Shown one piece after another: positions 13,915-38,529 of a DNA stretch of 64,000 bases; within the stretch, counting starts at the first letter, position 1, and each line of letters begins with the position of its first letter. Under the pieces are notes generated by a model that was not told the origin of the DNA, did not search any database, and was given only the letters and a program-made list of their open reading frames with translations. Where the stretch lies: assembly GCA_037975125.1 (NCBI GenBank), contig CM075857.1, positions 70,139,899 through 70,203,898 of the forward strand, written 5' to 3'. The position numbers and the translations under genes were made by a program. Source of the stretch: Latrodectus hesperus. Taxonomy: Eukaryota > Arthropoda > Arachnida > Araneae > Theridiidae.

Positions 13915-14784
13915 AAACAAGAAAGTTCTTGACATTTTTAATGACCCAAAAGAACATGATCTACAAAAAATGTAGTCTATTGTTATTCCTTGAAGTAATC
14001 ATTATCTGCATCCAATATTTTTGCCAATGTGTTTCCAGTTGTGCAATTCCCTTGCTGTAAAACTCGGTGGTTTTAGATGCAAAGAAGTTCATGCGGGCTT
14101 CATTGGTGAAGAATTTTTTCCAAATTTGATTGTCTTGAGAATGGAAGAGGTATTAATCTGATGGTGCAAGGTCAGGTAAGTAAGGAGGATGGCACAAAGT
14201 CACCCTACCAAGTTGCTGTATGGTACTCCTGGCCGACTGTGTGAGATATGGCCTTGCGTTTTCGACTGAGAACAGTTCACATTTGCGATTAACCAGTGCT
14301 GGATCCTTCTGTTGTAATGGTTGTTGTACACTTTCCAATTGCTGCGAATACGGGCCCACAGTGACCTTTTCGCCTTTCGGTAGCAGATCATAGTGAACCA
14401 TTTGAAGACTAGTCCACCAAACACCAGCTACATCCCAGAGGAACAAATCTCCTGACCTGAATTTGTGAAACCAATGTCTCCCGTGCTTTCATTCACAATA
14501 CTATTCCAAAACGCTTGACATATTAGGCGACATAAAGAGGCAGCTGATAAGCCCACTTTAAAGTCGTAAGCAAATAAGATCGAACGAGCTCCTTCAATAC
14601 ATCCATTTCTTTTCGCGACTGTACGAGTTACGATTGATGAATGTGCGCGCGGTGGATCTACTTTTATAGGGACTGATATTCCTACTCTTGACTGACGGGT
14701 ATCTCAACCTCGTCATAACTAATTTACTTACTTATTCTCCTTTCATTCAGTGGCAAAGAGAGAAGGACAAGAACTTTCTTGTTT
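13915..14784 (-). mobile_element. Internally deleted mariner (DD34D) element
   Basis: An 870-bp mariner relic whose ends are inverted copies of AAACAAGAAAGTTCTTG (13915-13931 and the complement at 14768-14784). The right end is followed by TA; the left flank no longer shows a clean TA. Length is about 400 bp short of a normal mariner of about 1.3 kb, matching the internal deletion seen in the transposase. Confidence 0.85.
13962..14615 (-). pseudogene. Mariner transposase relic with internal deletion
   Basis: Minus-strand remains of a mariner transposase. The N-terminal helix-turn-helix region reads LFAYDFKVGLSAASLCRLICQAF and continues to FRSGD. At about 14441-14455 it jumps directly to LFLWDVAGVWW, so roughly 125-130 residues, including the first catalytic Asp block, are missing. 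The rest is in order: HYDLLPKGEKV, ENARPYLTQSAR (the second catalytic Asp has become Glu), then HPPYLPDLAPSD with the third Asp kept at DD34D spacing. A stop follows at once, and a C-terminus FFASKTTEFYSKGIAQLETHW ends near 13962. Frameshifts occur before the deletion point. It cannot encode an active enzyme but could have been a cross-mobilised short element. Confidence 0.88.
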
Positions 14785-15069
14785 ACTTTATGCAATAATA
14801 TTATAAAAAATCAGAACACTCTTCACAGGTTTGTTATTTAATTATACTTTAGAGAACAACAATTTGCCTTTGTGAACTGAATATATGGTTAAGTAAAGAG
14901 CTTTATCATAAAGTAATTTTAAAACATATTCTAAACAAACCCACTCAGAATTTAAATTGAGAAGAAATTGCAATTAAATAAATTATTTTAATTCAGAATT
15001 GCTTGCTTTAGTAAAAAATAATTAAATTGTATTTTTCATTTTCGTTATCAAAGCTATAGCAACAAAATG

Positions 15070-15071
<2 letters not shown>
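14785..15071. other. AT-rich, no gene seen
   Basis: Short AT-rich interval between the mariner relic and a compound microsatellite. Confidence 0.5.
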
Positions 15072-23009
<7,938 letters not shown>

Positions 23010-23580
23010 CCCCACACGATGCAATAGAGACTGTAGAATGCCTCGCCATGCTGAGTATCAAATTATCCATCTGATCTTAGGGAATTTTACACCACTCATC
23101 AAGCAATGGTCTCTGAAGTTTCGGTAGGCATGTGGGAGGGGCTTGACGGGCTGCAATTCATCTGCGAAGCATGTCCCACACATGCTCTATTGGATTCAAG
23201 TCCGGTGAGTATGCTTGCCAGTCCATACGGGTGATATCCTACGATTGAAGGCATTCATCTACAATGTTTGCACGGTGAGGAGGGCCTGTTATGGTTACAT
23301 TCTGAATATGCAGGTTAGTTCAGGAAACCAGAATAATTTATCCCCAAACGAGCAATCCTGCAATACCGTAACGGTGTCGTTCAATGGTGTTCTCTTGGTG
23401 GTAATGGGTACCTGACCCTCTCCATATGAAAGTTCGGCGAGAATCAGGCTGAAAGCTAATCCTGGACTCACGTCGGAAAACATCACACAAGACCACTGTT
23501 GCGGTATTCACAATGCATGCTCTCTACTCCAGGCTAACCGCAGGCAACTGTGAGTTGCGGTAAGTGGGAACACATCTGAC
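23010..23580 (-). pseudogene. Tc1-like transposase relic
   Basis: Minus-strand fragment of a Tc1-type transposase. In order it shows THSCLRLAWSREHAL, then QQWSCVMFSDVS (first catalytic block), then after a frameshift DSRRTFIWRGSGTHYHQEN and IERHRYGIAGLLVWG, followed by a stop. The text then jumps from NVTITG to PPHRANIVDECLQ, a deletion of about 40 residues that removes most of the second catalytic Asp block. It continues with DITRMDWQAYSPDLNPIEHVWDML, holding the third acid (Glu), and IAARQAPPTCLPKLQRPLLDEW. Stops interrupt it in at least five places. No terminal inverted repeats were found. Two + and - ORFs of 63-66 codons over the region are not real genes. Confidence 0.85.
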
Positions 23581-23589
23581 AGTCTATAT

Positions 23590-24470
23590 TTTAATGATAA
23601 ATTGAATACGCTACTTTGAGAATACGCTACTTTGAGTAAACTTATAACAGAGCCGCGATCAGTTGATTAAAATAACTAAAGTATTCATGTCAATTAATCT
23701 GTTTGATCTTATGAGGTGCAAACTTCAACATTCAAATATTCTTTATTGAATAATATATTGAATAATATAATCTCCAAATCCATTTAATTCAAAATTAAAC
23801 TTTTTTTAAATTTTTTTAAACTTAAATTTTATTTTTACCAAAAGTTTTTAAATCGACAATAACTTGCATTCTTTAGACTTTTTTGATTTTTTTGAATGTT
23901 TTATTTTAGAGAAAATTGTATTTAAGATTAAAAAAAATCTTGAGGCTTTTTAATTTTAGTATATAAGCGAATTAAAAATTTATGTTCACTGAGGATTTGA
24001 AACTCTTATTTCGATCATTCAAAGGCCCCATAAAAAATAGTCCTTGTTTTAGAAAAAAAAATAATTCATCATATACTTTGAATGTTTTTAGATCATCCTT
24101 TTTTCAAATAGAATATTTATAAAATGATATATTTCATAATTCGTATTATATAAATATAAAATAGGTTTTAAAATATTAAACATTATCTTCATATACAATG
24201 TTTACCTTAAATTTCTCTACAGTTATTATATTAAAAATGCCGTCAAAACATGATCTTAAAATTTTCCTGCATAGGTTTCTTATTATTATATTACATGCAA
24301 AATTACATTTTCGTATATCTGATTTTATATATTAAATACAGAAACATTTTCTGCGCTGCTGTGCTTTATAGTTCAACAATGTAAATTTATAGAGCTAAAA
24401 ATACAGAAGATTTAGTTTTACTATAATGTATCTTATAAACATAAATAATAAAAAAATATTAAATTTGTAG
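23590..24470. other. AT-rich, no gene seen
   Basis: No coding signal or repeat family recognised. Confidence 0.5.
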
Positions 24471-24700
24471 CAAGAATTTATTCCGTCTACAACACACGCT
24501 GTTTTTAGGCATTTCTGCCTACATTGCTATCAGAATAAATTCTTGGAAGTTATTTTGGTATCTACTTTGTGATATGTGAACACAGTCCCTTATCCAATGT
24601 CAATAGGAAAATAATTGTATATGAACACAGTTCATTGATCAATGTTAATATTTAAATGCATTAAAGATTTTGATCACAAATCTATAATGCATTTAAATGT
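24471..24700. repeat. Structured block: two inverted repeats and a direct repeat
   Basis: Three adjoining structures. First, perfect 13-bp inverted arms CAAGAATTTATTC (24471-24483) and its complement (24533-24545), enclosing a small AGGCA/TGCCT hairpin. Second, a 31-bp direct repeat (24575-24605 and 24620-24650) matching at about 24 of 31 positions and containing TGAACACAGT. Third, a 47-base hairpin (24651-24697) with 13 paired bases (TTTAAATGCATTA arm), an A/A mismatch, six more pairs and a TGATCAC loop. No coding potential. It could be the relic of a small inverted-repeat element, but its ends are undefined. Confidence 0.6.
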
Positions 24701-27700
24701 ATTCTCGATTTCTGAACAAAATATTTAAGCAATTAAAAAGTTATTTGAACACTAAAGTTCTTTACCTTCAAAATATCCCAGAGAAATGAGAAAACTCCAG
24801 ATTACTGAATAAATGGGACTTCAGAACGTCTTACCATTTGAAAATTAATGCGATTCTGTGTGACGGAAAAGGATCTAATGAATGCCATCTTCTTTCTTAA
24901 AAAGAATTCGGAAAAATTAATTTTCTTGAATAAACATATTAGCTTTATTAGATTATATGGGAACACAAAATCAAAAAGCTTACAATTTAAGTTGACGTTT
25001 TCTTAGAAACAAAAAGACTTCACGTGCGCAAAATGAGTGAACATACATACCACTGAAAACTCTTTAATTCCAGAGGAAAATTTAAAAAAATTTCTAAGGA
25101 TTGCTTTCGTATAGCTGTTATGGTTATCTAAATATTCACCCAACATTGCACTTTAAAGTGCGAAGTATCGAGGAATAGTTTCATCAAAATTTATGCCTAC
25201 AGTAAGTATATCTCGCCAAAAAAATTTCTTATTAACAGCTTTATTCCAATCAAAATGAATAAACGCTTGTAGATGGATAATTTAATAACAGTATTAAATT
25301 CATTAAATTGTATGAAAAATAAAGATTTTCTTAAAAAAGAAAAAATAATTAATGAGTGTATCATTATTATAATGTTCATTCATTCGACCTTTAAATGTAT
25401 TATTCGAAAAAAGCAAATTTTTATTTTATTTCTTTACTTATCAGAATATGTTATACAGTTTTTTTAAAGCAAGTGATATTGTAATATTAGTAAGTCCACT
25501 ATTATATAAGTGATTAAATTTACCAACAGCCAAATTAATCGAAAATGAAACTTCCTTAAAAACTAAATTATATTTTGGAAAATCTCCATATACGACTTCA
25601 TTTGGAATTTAATTAAAAAAATGGTCATTCGCGATTGTTACATTTAGATATTTTAATTTCGTTGACAAAAATTTCATAATTTTTTACATGCTAACATAAA
25701 AAATTTATGTATCATTTATGAATAACGAATTTCATTTTGCGGATAATGAATATCAAATATTGGTATTGAAATTAAATTGAGTTAACAATTTCTGAAGACA
25801 TATAAGAGAATGACATGCATGTGTTTAATGTGAATATCAATAAGTTACAATCATGAACACTTTATGAATAATTCTAATGTACTCGAGGTTTACGTTTTTG
25901 CGATGAAAAATCTCAAGTTTACTTGTAGTGATTTGAAGAAAAATAATGAAACTGGATAACTGTTGTTTACTACACTGCTGAAATTCTTTCACACACAAGA
26001 ACCTTCTATATCTCAAATATATAGTATCATAGTAGATTAATTTTTACTAGCTGATTTAATTTTAATAGAGTGGTCACTGACTTCTCCGTGTGAAGAGAAA
26101 TCAATCATCAGTGTGATAAAAATGCATTTTGTAGGATGTAAAAAGATCATAACAAATATAGAAATTACATTGAGATTCCAAAATTATGATTCATTTAACT
26201 TATTTAAAATTTTACCGTCAAAAAGTTTGAATATCCTTTACCTGTATCAACATTTATATTTTCATGTTTTATACTTTAAAATTAAAACAGACTAAGTAAA
26301 AGATGAAAAAAATTTTATGACCCATTGAAAAACGCAAAGTAAAGAAAATTGGCAAAACTTCCACAGAGTAAGTTCAGCTTAATTGACTTCAGAAGTGTTT
26401 TAACCAATGGGAACAAATGTTTGAAAATAAACATACACAATGCAATTTCTTTTAACTATAATATATAGAATACTTCTATTAAACTATCTGAAATTTACCT
26501 TTAATAAACAGAAGTAATCTTTTTATCTCCAAGTCTTTTGAAAACTTTTGTCTGTTAAATAATATGTTTCATCTATGATAGCAGTAGAAAAATTGCAGTA
26601 GATTTGATTGCAGTAGAAAAATAGATCGTTTTTTAAGGAGGTTAATATAAAATTATGGAGAAAAAGCAAGAAAAAAATTTGTTCATAAACATTTCGGATA
26701 AAATTTAATTATTTCCAGTAAGGTATAAATATAATTATGCATCTAGAGCACATTTATCAAGAAAAGTTTAAAATAAAGATTATCTGTCTGTTTTCTCTGA
26801 ATGTTCTCATGAAACAGACAGAAAACTATTCAATTATAAAAGCAGACTTTTAGGATTAAGAACAAACTCAGCCAAAAATACGATTTATTTAAACTATTTG
26901 GAGTATAATTATTTGTTTACTTGCTTTTATTTAAAATTTATAAAAGCAAAATTTAAATTCAATTAAGAACAAAGAAATATTTTCTGTTTTTAGAAAACAA
27001 AAAAAAAATTATTGGAGAATTGCTTTGTTCAGCCTTCAAGTGAGATCATCCAAATCAGACATTTCAAAATATTTCTTTCGAAAGTCTAAAGCATATTAAT
27101 AAACTTCTGTTCCAATTAAAGTTATTTGTTTTTTCAGTTTTAATGTACTATCAAGAGGATCTTAAAATTAATTTAAATTTAAATTTTGCTGAAAATAAAG
27201 CAGCCTTGAAAACTAGCAATATCTAATCAAATAAAATTAGTTGTCATTTTAAATGAATGCTAATTTATTCACAAAAGTATTTTTTAAAGAATGTATTTAT
27301 ATTCTCTTAGCAACTTATGAAAGAGCCTAAAGAAGATATTTAGAAATTAAAAAGGCTAATGTTTGAATATAACCGAATGACCTTGAAAAATATAATTAAT
27401 TTTAACAACGAACATTTATAAATGCAATATCAATATGTTAAAAATATTAAATGCTTATAACTAATGTGAAATAGTGTTAGTACGAATATATATACTGTTA
27501 AAGAGTTAAAAGAGGAAACAAAAAAAAACATTCGTCATGACAATCATAAATGGGCTAAAAGTGGAAAATGCACATGTAACACAAAATATGACACAGAATA
27601 TAAATTCAAAAATTTACATAATATTTTTATTATTTTGAAAGGATCAAAAGAATATGAATATACTTTAGAGCTGTTATGTAAATGGAAAAAATAAATTATC

Positions 27701-28060
27701 TAAAAATGGGATGCAAGTTATTTATTATGACATGTGATTTATTTAAATAGTTAAGATTATTGTGCCCTTGCTTTGCATGAAATTATTGACATAATTTAAA
27801 AAATATAGCCATAGGTTATAGAATCTCATCTATAATCTTAATTCATCAAATTAACATCATGGATGATACGTAGATTTGTATGAGCACCTATATTTTGTGT
27901 ATGTGTGGTTTCAGCTCTTATCATTAATACTTTTCGTCTATGATGTGAGTTTTTCAGCCTGAGTGAAAGATTATTTCCCGTGACCCTTTCTGTTTATAAT
28001 ATAATATGTATTTGTAAATTTTATCTGTTTACATATTGCATTCATTAGTCTGGATTCAAT

Positions 28061-28105
28061 CTAATTATTACATATTATATAAATAATATAATATGTAATA
28101 ATTAG
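28061..28105. repeat. 20-bp perfect hairpin
   Basis: Arms CTAATTATTACATATTATAT (28061-28080) and its exact complement (28086-28105) around a 5-base AAATA loop. The words GGATTCAATCTAATTAT just before the left arm recur at about 28148-28170. Confidence 0.9.
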
Positions 28106-28771
28106 GTTAAATTTTTATTCATATAAGAATTAATGTTGCATTTTTAAAGGAATCAGGATTCAATCTAATTATCCTTCTAGTTTAATAATTTTTCATTTAA
28201 TTTTGCTAATTTGTAACCAAGTTTCTTCTAATTTCATAGTGTTAGTAATACATAACACTGAAAAACATACTAGAAAACTGTGTTGCAGCCTACTTTTGCA
28301 TAATTGGCTTTGTCCTCTTGCTGTAAAATAATTGTCCTGTAACTGAGCATAATTGTTTTACCTTAACGAGCTGTATGTTGATCATTAATTGCTGTGACAT
28401 TTGGACATTCTTACAATATTCAGTGTCAATATTACTATCTTTAGTTCTGATTATATTTTACGAATTAAGAATGAAGATCACAAAACTGTGGAATTTTTTT
28501 TCACAGATTTGATTAAGTTACACCGAACGATAGATAAATAAATTTTCATTTAATACAAATCAGATTTTAGAAGGCTTTTATGAATTTCCCCCTTTCTTAA
28601 GTAGTTTTCCCAAAATAAAAAGAAACCGTTTTTACATGGATTTTCAGAAGCTGAATTTTAATACCCTAAGATGTAATCTAAAATAGAAGTTGAAATAAAA
28701 TTATACGTTTTTAATTAAATTCGTGTTGATATAACTTATTTCTAAATAGTCTCTCAGAATAAAATTATCAA

Positions 28772-28833
28772 TATGCCATAAATTTTATAAATAAAAATAA
28801 AAACGTATTTTTATTTATAAAATTTATGGCATA
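28772..28833. repeat. 28-bp perfect hairpin
   Basis: Left arm 28772-28799 begins TATGCCATAAATTTTATAAA; the right arm 28806-28833 is its exact reverse complement, ending TTATGGCATA. The loop is six bases (AAAACG). No target duplication or transposon motif is seen at its edges. Confidence 0.93.
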
Positions 28834-31128
28834 CTATTATCTTGCAGTACCAAAATTATACATATCTTTATTGTGAGTAAATTTACTATTTATGATATAC
28901 ATCCCATTTTTTGAAATGCATATAGTAACAGAAAAAAATGGAATGCAAAATATTAAATAACAGGAACGATTCATTAATTAACATAACCAAGATTCTTCAC
29001 AGAAATTAAATTAATTTTTAATCTAGAGCTACTGACTTTTAATAAAAAGTATTAAAATCTTTCTATAAATATTACAGTTTTAAAAATAAATTAAAAAAAT
29101 AATGTGTCTTAAAATTATAAAATACGTTTGCTAAAGCAATGAAATCTGCTTATCTCAAATGAAACAATTAATTCTATTTCATTAAAAGCTAATTTTTATG
29201 CAAACAAGTAAGGAGCATTCTGTGAAAGACGAATTTTAATTAAATCTCACAATTTATGAGTCTATTAAGATATTAACGACAATGACTTATTATTCACAAA
29301 AATATATCGAGCTTCCAATTAACAACCATAAATTCTAATTAATAAAACTCCTCACTTTAATTTGATCAGTTTACCTATCGTCTTCCAGGACTCAATGTTT
29401 ATCTTTAAATGATATGAAAGTTTGATAATTTAATTCATTTTAGCTGTTAATTAATTTTTTACAATTATCGAAGAAAATTTGGAAAAATTAAATTTATTTA
29501 TCTTTGTTACACTCAAAAGATTTTCAACATAATTACATTTTAGGAGAAATTCGATTACATGATTTACTTTATTATGCCTCTTGAATACAAAGGACATATA
29601 TCCAATTAAAATGTCTGATTAATTACCATTTTTACCTTACATTATATTTTAATATGTGTCAATTATATAATTCAGTAATTTAAAAGGACGTTTGCATATT
29701 TTTGTGTAATATGCTTAAATATAATAAACTATTTTAAATTAATTATTGCTACAAATATTTATTTCTCATTTACTTCATAAATCTCCCAATGCCTGACGTG
29801 ATTTAATATTTTTCCAAAGCGCGAAGAGAATGTTATAATTACTTAATGCGACAATTTATAATGATTATTAATTAAAGTTTCTTGACAAATTACATTCTAA
29901 TTAACTAATAAGCTAAATCTTTTTGCAATCCGGTAATTAAAACGAATAAACATAGTTTGATTTAATGTAGAATTTTCTTAAAGAAGCACTTATATTGATT
30001 ACTTGGAAATGAATGCAGAGCTCTAATGTTGATCTAAATTGTTTGAAAAGAGCTTTTACTGTCTCTCTTTACATGCTCTCGCACACACTATACACGTTAA
30101 ATTATTTATATGCATTTATATTTGTATTTTTGAAACTTTTTGTGTTCAATTTATTCGTGATCCACAGCCATGATTTAATTATTTTTCTAACAAAAATTAA
30201 TCTAACAAATTATAAAATTTCAAGATGTGTGAGAAAACTTTGCTTCGTTGTCTTAATGATAAGTTAGTAAATGTTTTCTAAAAAAATTGAACTAATTTAC
30301 GAAAATAGAAAGTTTTTATAAAAAAAAACTTTCAAAACTAAAAAATATTGATTAGAATTATAATTAATGTCTGGCAATTTTGTGAGGAATATTTATTTGG
30401 TACTTACTCTTAATTACATGTATTTGTAAAAACAGATACATAATATATGTAAGCTTTTCCTTTAACCATTGCGAATTCTAAATATTATGAAAATTACTTG
30501 ATTACAAGACAATACTAGGACTGCTTTTCTCTTGGCACTAGTTACTGTTCATTGTACACTATTTAATGTTTTAATTTCTTAATAAATCTCATTTCTCATA
30601 CACTTCTAACACCAAACTTGACAATTAGATAAGATAGTTACGCTCCTTCAGCATTTACCTCAGTGAATTAACTTCTCGAGCATTCTTTAATGTGTTCAGT
30701 CAGGATATATAATTTCATTTTCAGTAATCTTTATAAATGTTTCTTTTGTGCTCGTTTAATACTTATAAAACAAAAACAATTTTTCTCTTATTTAAAGGTT
30801 AAAGCTTAGATATTTTGTCCCAAAGATTTTCTAACTTTAATTATTTTTATGAAACAAGGAAACTTAGCCTTTTAATTATTACTGCAGTTGGACTTAGAAA
30901 AGGGACTTAGCAATTTGTATTTTGATTGTCCTTGAAAATAGGACTCAACTATTTAGTTGTTACACTAAAGTTGTTATTGCAATCATTGAAACGACACTTG
31001 AATTTGCTTATTAGTTATACAAGGATGACAATTTTCTCTCTTAACAATATAAATGTTATGCTTTAAATTACTATTATTTGTTCCTATGAATAATTTGTGA
31101 CACTAATTGTATAATTTATAAATGCAAA

Positions 31129-33560
<2,432 letters not shown>

Positions 33561-33848
33561 ATACCAGGTAGATTAGTGGTAGCGTTAAATGCTCCGAAGG
33601 AACAAGTCCAAGGTTCGATCCTGGGGCTGGGCAAGGTTGACCTAGCTTTTAATCCCTTCAATGAATCAATGAACTGAGTCCCAAGCATGCTTGGGACTAA
33701 AAACTGGGAGTTTCGCGTTAGGCTGGCCAAATCGGGACATATGGTTTGCACTCCAGAGCCTCTCGGTTAGGAAAACAGAGATGGGCACTGTAGTCCTTGA
33801 CCAATATAGTTTGTCCTGCCACAGAGTTTAGTTTAGTTTAGTTTGATA
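33561..33848 (+). repeat. tRNA-derived SINE, type C
   Basis: The head carries a box A-like TAGATTAGTGG (33569-33579) and, 32 bases later, a near-perfect box B GGTTCGATCCT (33612-33622), the internal promoter elements of RNA polymerase III. The unrelated body contains a perfect 22-bp palindrome (33677-33698, half-site AGTCCCAAGCA). The 3' end is a short (GTTTA)n run (33825-33844), a simple-repeat tail as used by some SINEs. No clear target duplication was found. The 76-codon minus ORF across it is a shadow. Confidence 0.82.
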
Positions 33849-35884
33849 TAACTATATTGAGAAACTTGTAAATGCCTGCAAAATGTTATAAATTTTTGCA
33901 AACTTTGTTATGGATGACGAAATACAATGATACATGATTAGGACATTATATTGTTGCTATTTTGCCTATGCTTGTAAGATTCAAATTTTAAACTGGTATT
34001 ATTTACAAAAAATGATTCAAAGAAAAGTCTCTGCTTAAGTTATAGTAAGCAGTTTAGACTCTACACTGCAATACAGTGCTTAATTACCTCCGAACAATTT
34101 TTAAAAAAATCCATAACTTTTGTACAATGTTTTTGTTACTTTACTTCTTTAATAACACATTTTTTCTGCGTTGATAAATATTTTTAGTATAACTTAATTT
34201 AAATTTAAAGTGCCCTCTATGAAACTTTTTGATGAACACGTTCTGTAAATTATTTTATTATACATATTGATTGCTTTAGAGAGAATTAATCACAGCTAAC
34301 TGGATATAGTGAATAATTTACAATTAATAGGAAAACAAACTCTGATGTCCCATGTAAAAGATGTTTTATTTTAACTTATTTATAAGTAAAATTTTAAAGC
34401 TAACAATGATCAATGCAATAAGAAAAAGCATTTGAGAAATGAAAATTCTATAGATAATCAACCATTACAAAAGTCAAAGAGAATTCGTTTCTTAAGAACT
34501 CAAGGGTCCTATGCCTCGACGAATCATCATTTCTAATATATCTCTTGTGAATTGATATAGAATTTAAACTGAATATTAAACACCGAAACAAATTATAACG
34601 GAGCTTTTTAATTTTCATCTTATTTTAATATTGTAAAAACATGTAATATTACTTACATTTTTGGAACTTTAAGCAAATTTTTAATTTGACAAGAAAATGT
34701 CCGAAAGTTTTTATTTGAATTTTCAGATTAATATCTTATGAATAATAATCTATTTCAAAAATGGCGTAGTTTAATAAATTGTAAATAGAAAATCTCATGT
34801 CGTACAAACATAATCTGAAGTGCTGAAAGATAAAATGTTTTTCATAGAAATTTTAAGTTTTACATTAATTTGCTTATAAAACGTGAAAAAAACGTTCAGA
34901 TTTAATTGCCTTTACTATTTATTGATAGTAGTTAAGAAGTGTAGTGTATTAGATGATAATGAAATATTGCTAATAAATTGTTAAAAGCCATTTCGCGAAG
35001 CAATTTATTCTAAAATATGTATACCCTGCTGAATCAGTAAAATATAAATATTTCTGATATTATTTTTAACTTGATGATGAGGAAATTTTACTCTAAACGA
35101 AATAAATTATTAATAATGAAATAAACGGCTGATTCTCGTTGATTTGGGCAGGTGTTATGAGAATTTAATTGATGTTTTAAGGCCGTATGTGTTTGTGTGA
35201 AAAGGAAAATTTAACACTCATAGGCTGTAGGCCTTTTTGACTTCTAACATATGTTATTTTTCTTCCAAAAATACTTTTAAAAAATGATAAAATACTTCCT
35301 AATGTTAAAGACCAATAAACGTGGTGGAATTTTAAGCAATCATTTAGACAGATATGCATGTAAAAAGCAAAAACACAACATCCAACTCCTGTTGCTGATT
35401 AGTAACGAGTTTTTTTCCCTCGAAAATGCTCACTCCTATTAAATATCTTTGATATTTAGTATAAATATCATTTAATAATGCAGAAACGAGTCCAATTTAA
35501 TTTTTATTTAAAATTGTTTATTGAATTGAGAAAGGGAAATTTATTCGGTTTATCTGCAGAATCATTGTCATTTCTAAAACATAAAAAGTAAGTACTTATA
35601 TATTAAAAAATATGTGCAAGTTTAAATCAATTTATTTATAAAATATGCGTACATTTATTTTGCAGTTTTAACAGTTGTAATTAAAATTATTTTAGATTGT
35701 TTAGTAAATAAAAGCAAACGCTCAAGTAAAAATTCTAGTTGAATAAAATTTAAAAGTTTTTTATATAGTCATTTTTTTTAATTAATTAATTCTCTAGATT
35801 TTAAAATATGTAAAACAATTCTCCTTTGTTGAAAATAAAATAATTTTATTTTATAAAATTGAATTATTTTTCAAAAGGAAAATA
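33849..35884. other. AT-rich, no gene seen
   Basis: No recognised repeat or coding motif. Contains the region upstream of the candidate secretory gene. A TATAAAA at 35852-35858 lies only 33 bases before its ATG, too close to support a normal TATA/initiator promoter with confidence. Confidence 0.45.
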
Positions 35885-37487
<1,603 letters not shown>

Positions 37488-38529
37488 TCTCAGAAGATAG
37501 AAAAACGCAGACCATGTTTGTTTTTTCAGTGTAAAAAGATAAGATCTATCTTTCCTTAAATATGTCAGTAACTTAGTAAGGGAATAAAGTAGAAAGAGAG
37601 ATTTCTTTGTTCTTACTGATCCTTGATAAGATACGTGACTTTAGCATTTTAAATATAAAGTTGGCAGTAATATCCTTACATTTTAAACTTTCTTTAAGTA
37701 TTCCTTATATCTATCTTTAACTCGCAGTCTAGAACACTGTCTTGTGCTTTATATTAAAAAATCCATTAGCATATTTGCTTAACTTCAGGGTTAGATTACC
37801 AAATAGGCTTGTAAATATCGAGCTTATGAGATAAAATTTCGAGTTTCATAAAAAGAATTACATTCTTTAATGTAAATCTTTATTTATAACCATGAATTTT
37901 AAATATTTCTTCTAAAAATGCAGATTCATCATCATTTTTCACTCAGTAATTTTGAACATTAAGCAGGCGAAATTTCTTCCGCATGACATTTAAAAGCTAA
38001 TTTTTTATTCTGATTCTTAATTTAAATCTCTCATTCTCAGCTTTTTATTTATCTGATTTATCAACTTGTTAAATTGTATGTAAATTTAACTTTTAAAAAA
38101 TTTAAATTTTTTCTTTTAATTTTATACATTAGTAAAATTAGAAAATTTGTAAAAAAATAAAAATTAAATATTTTGTTAAACATACCTGCTTTTTATAGCA
38201 TGGCGAATCATTTTTCACATGCACACTTAATTGATATATAATAATTTTCTAATTAATTCGAAGAGAAAAACGTGCTAATAATTCGAAGAGAAAAATGTAA
38301 AAAAATTTTTGAAATAAATTTAAGATTTGAAAGTTGAAATACTTTTAAATAATAAATTTATTTCAAAATTTAAATTTATAAAATTAAAAGAAATTAAATT
38401 TTTATCTGATCACTGAAGAATATTAGAAGTATCACACCAAGATTTATTAGCAGATGACAAGATGTATAAAGTTAAAATGATTGAAATTACTTTACAAATA
38501 ATTGAGCCAAGTATGGATGTTGACAAAAT
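37488..38529. other. AT-rich, no gene seen
   Basis: Possible 3' untranslated region of the candidate gene to about 37600; beyond that no feature. Confidence 0.4.

Larger units (their letters stand above)
24701..31128. other. 6.4 kb AT-rich, no gene seen
   Basis: Contains two isolated hairpins listed separately and several short ORFs (60-84 codons, for example 30013-30267 +) of background composition. No transposase, RT or tRNA-like head found. Confidence 0.5.
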
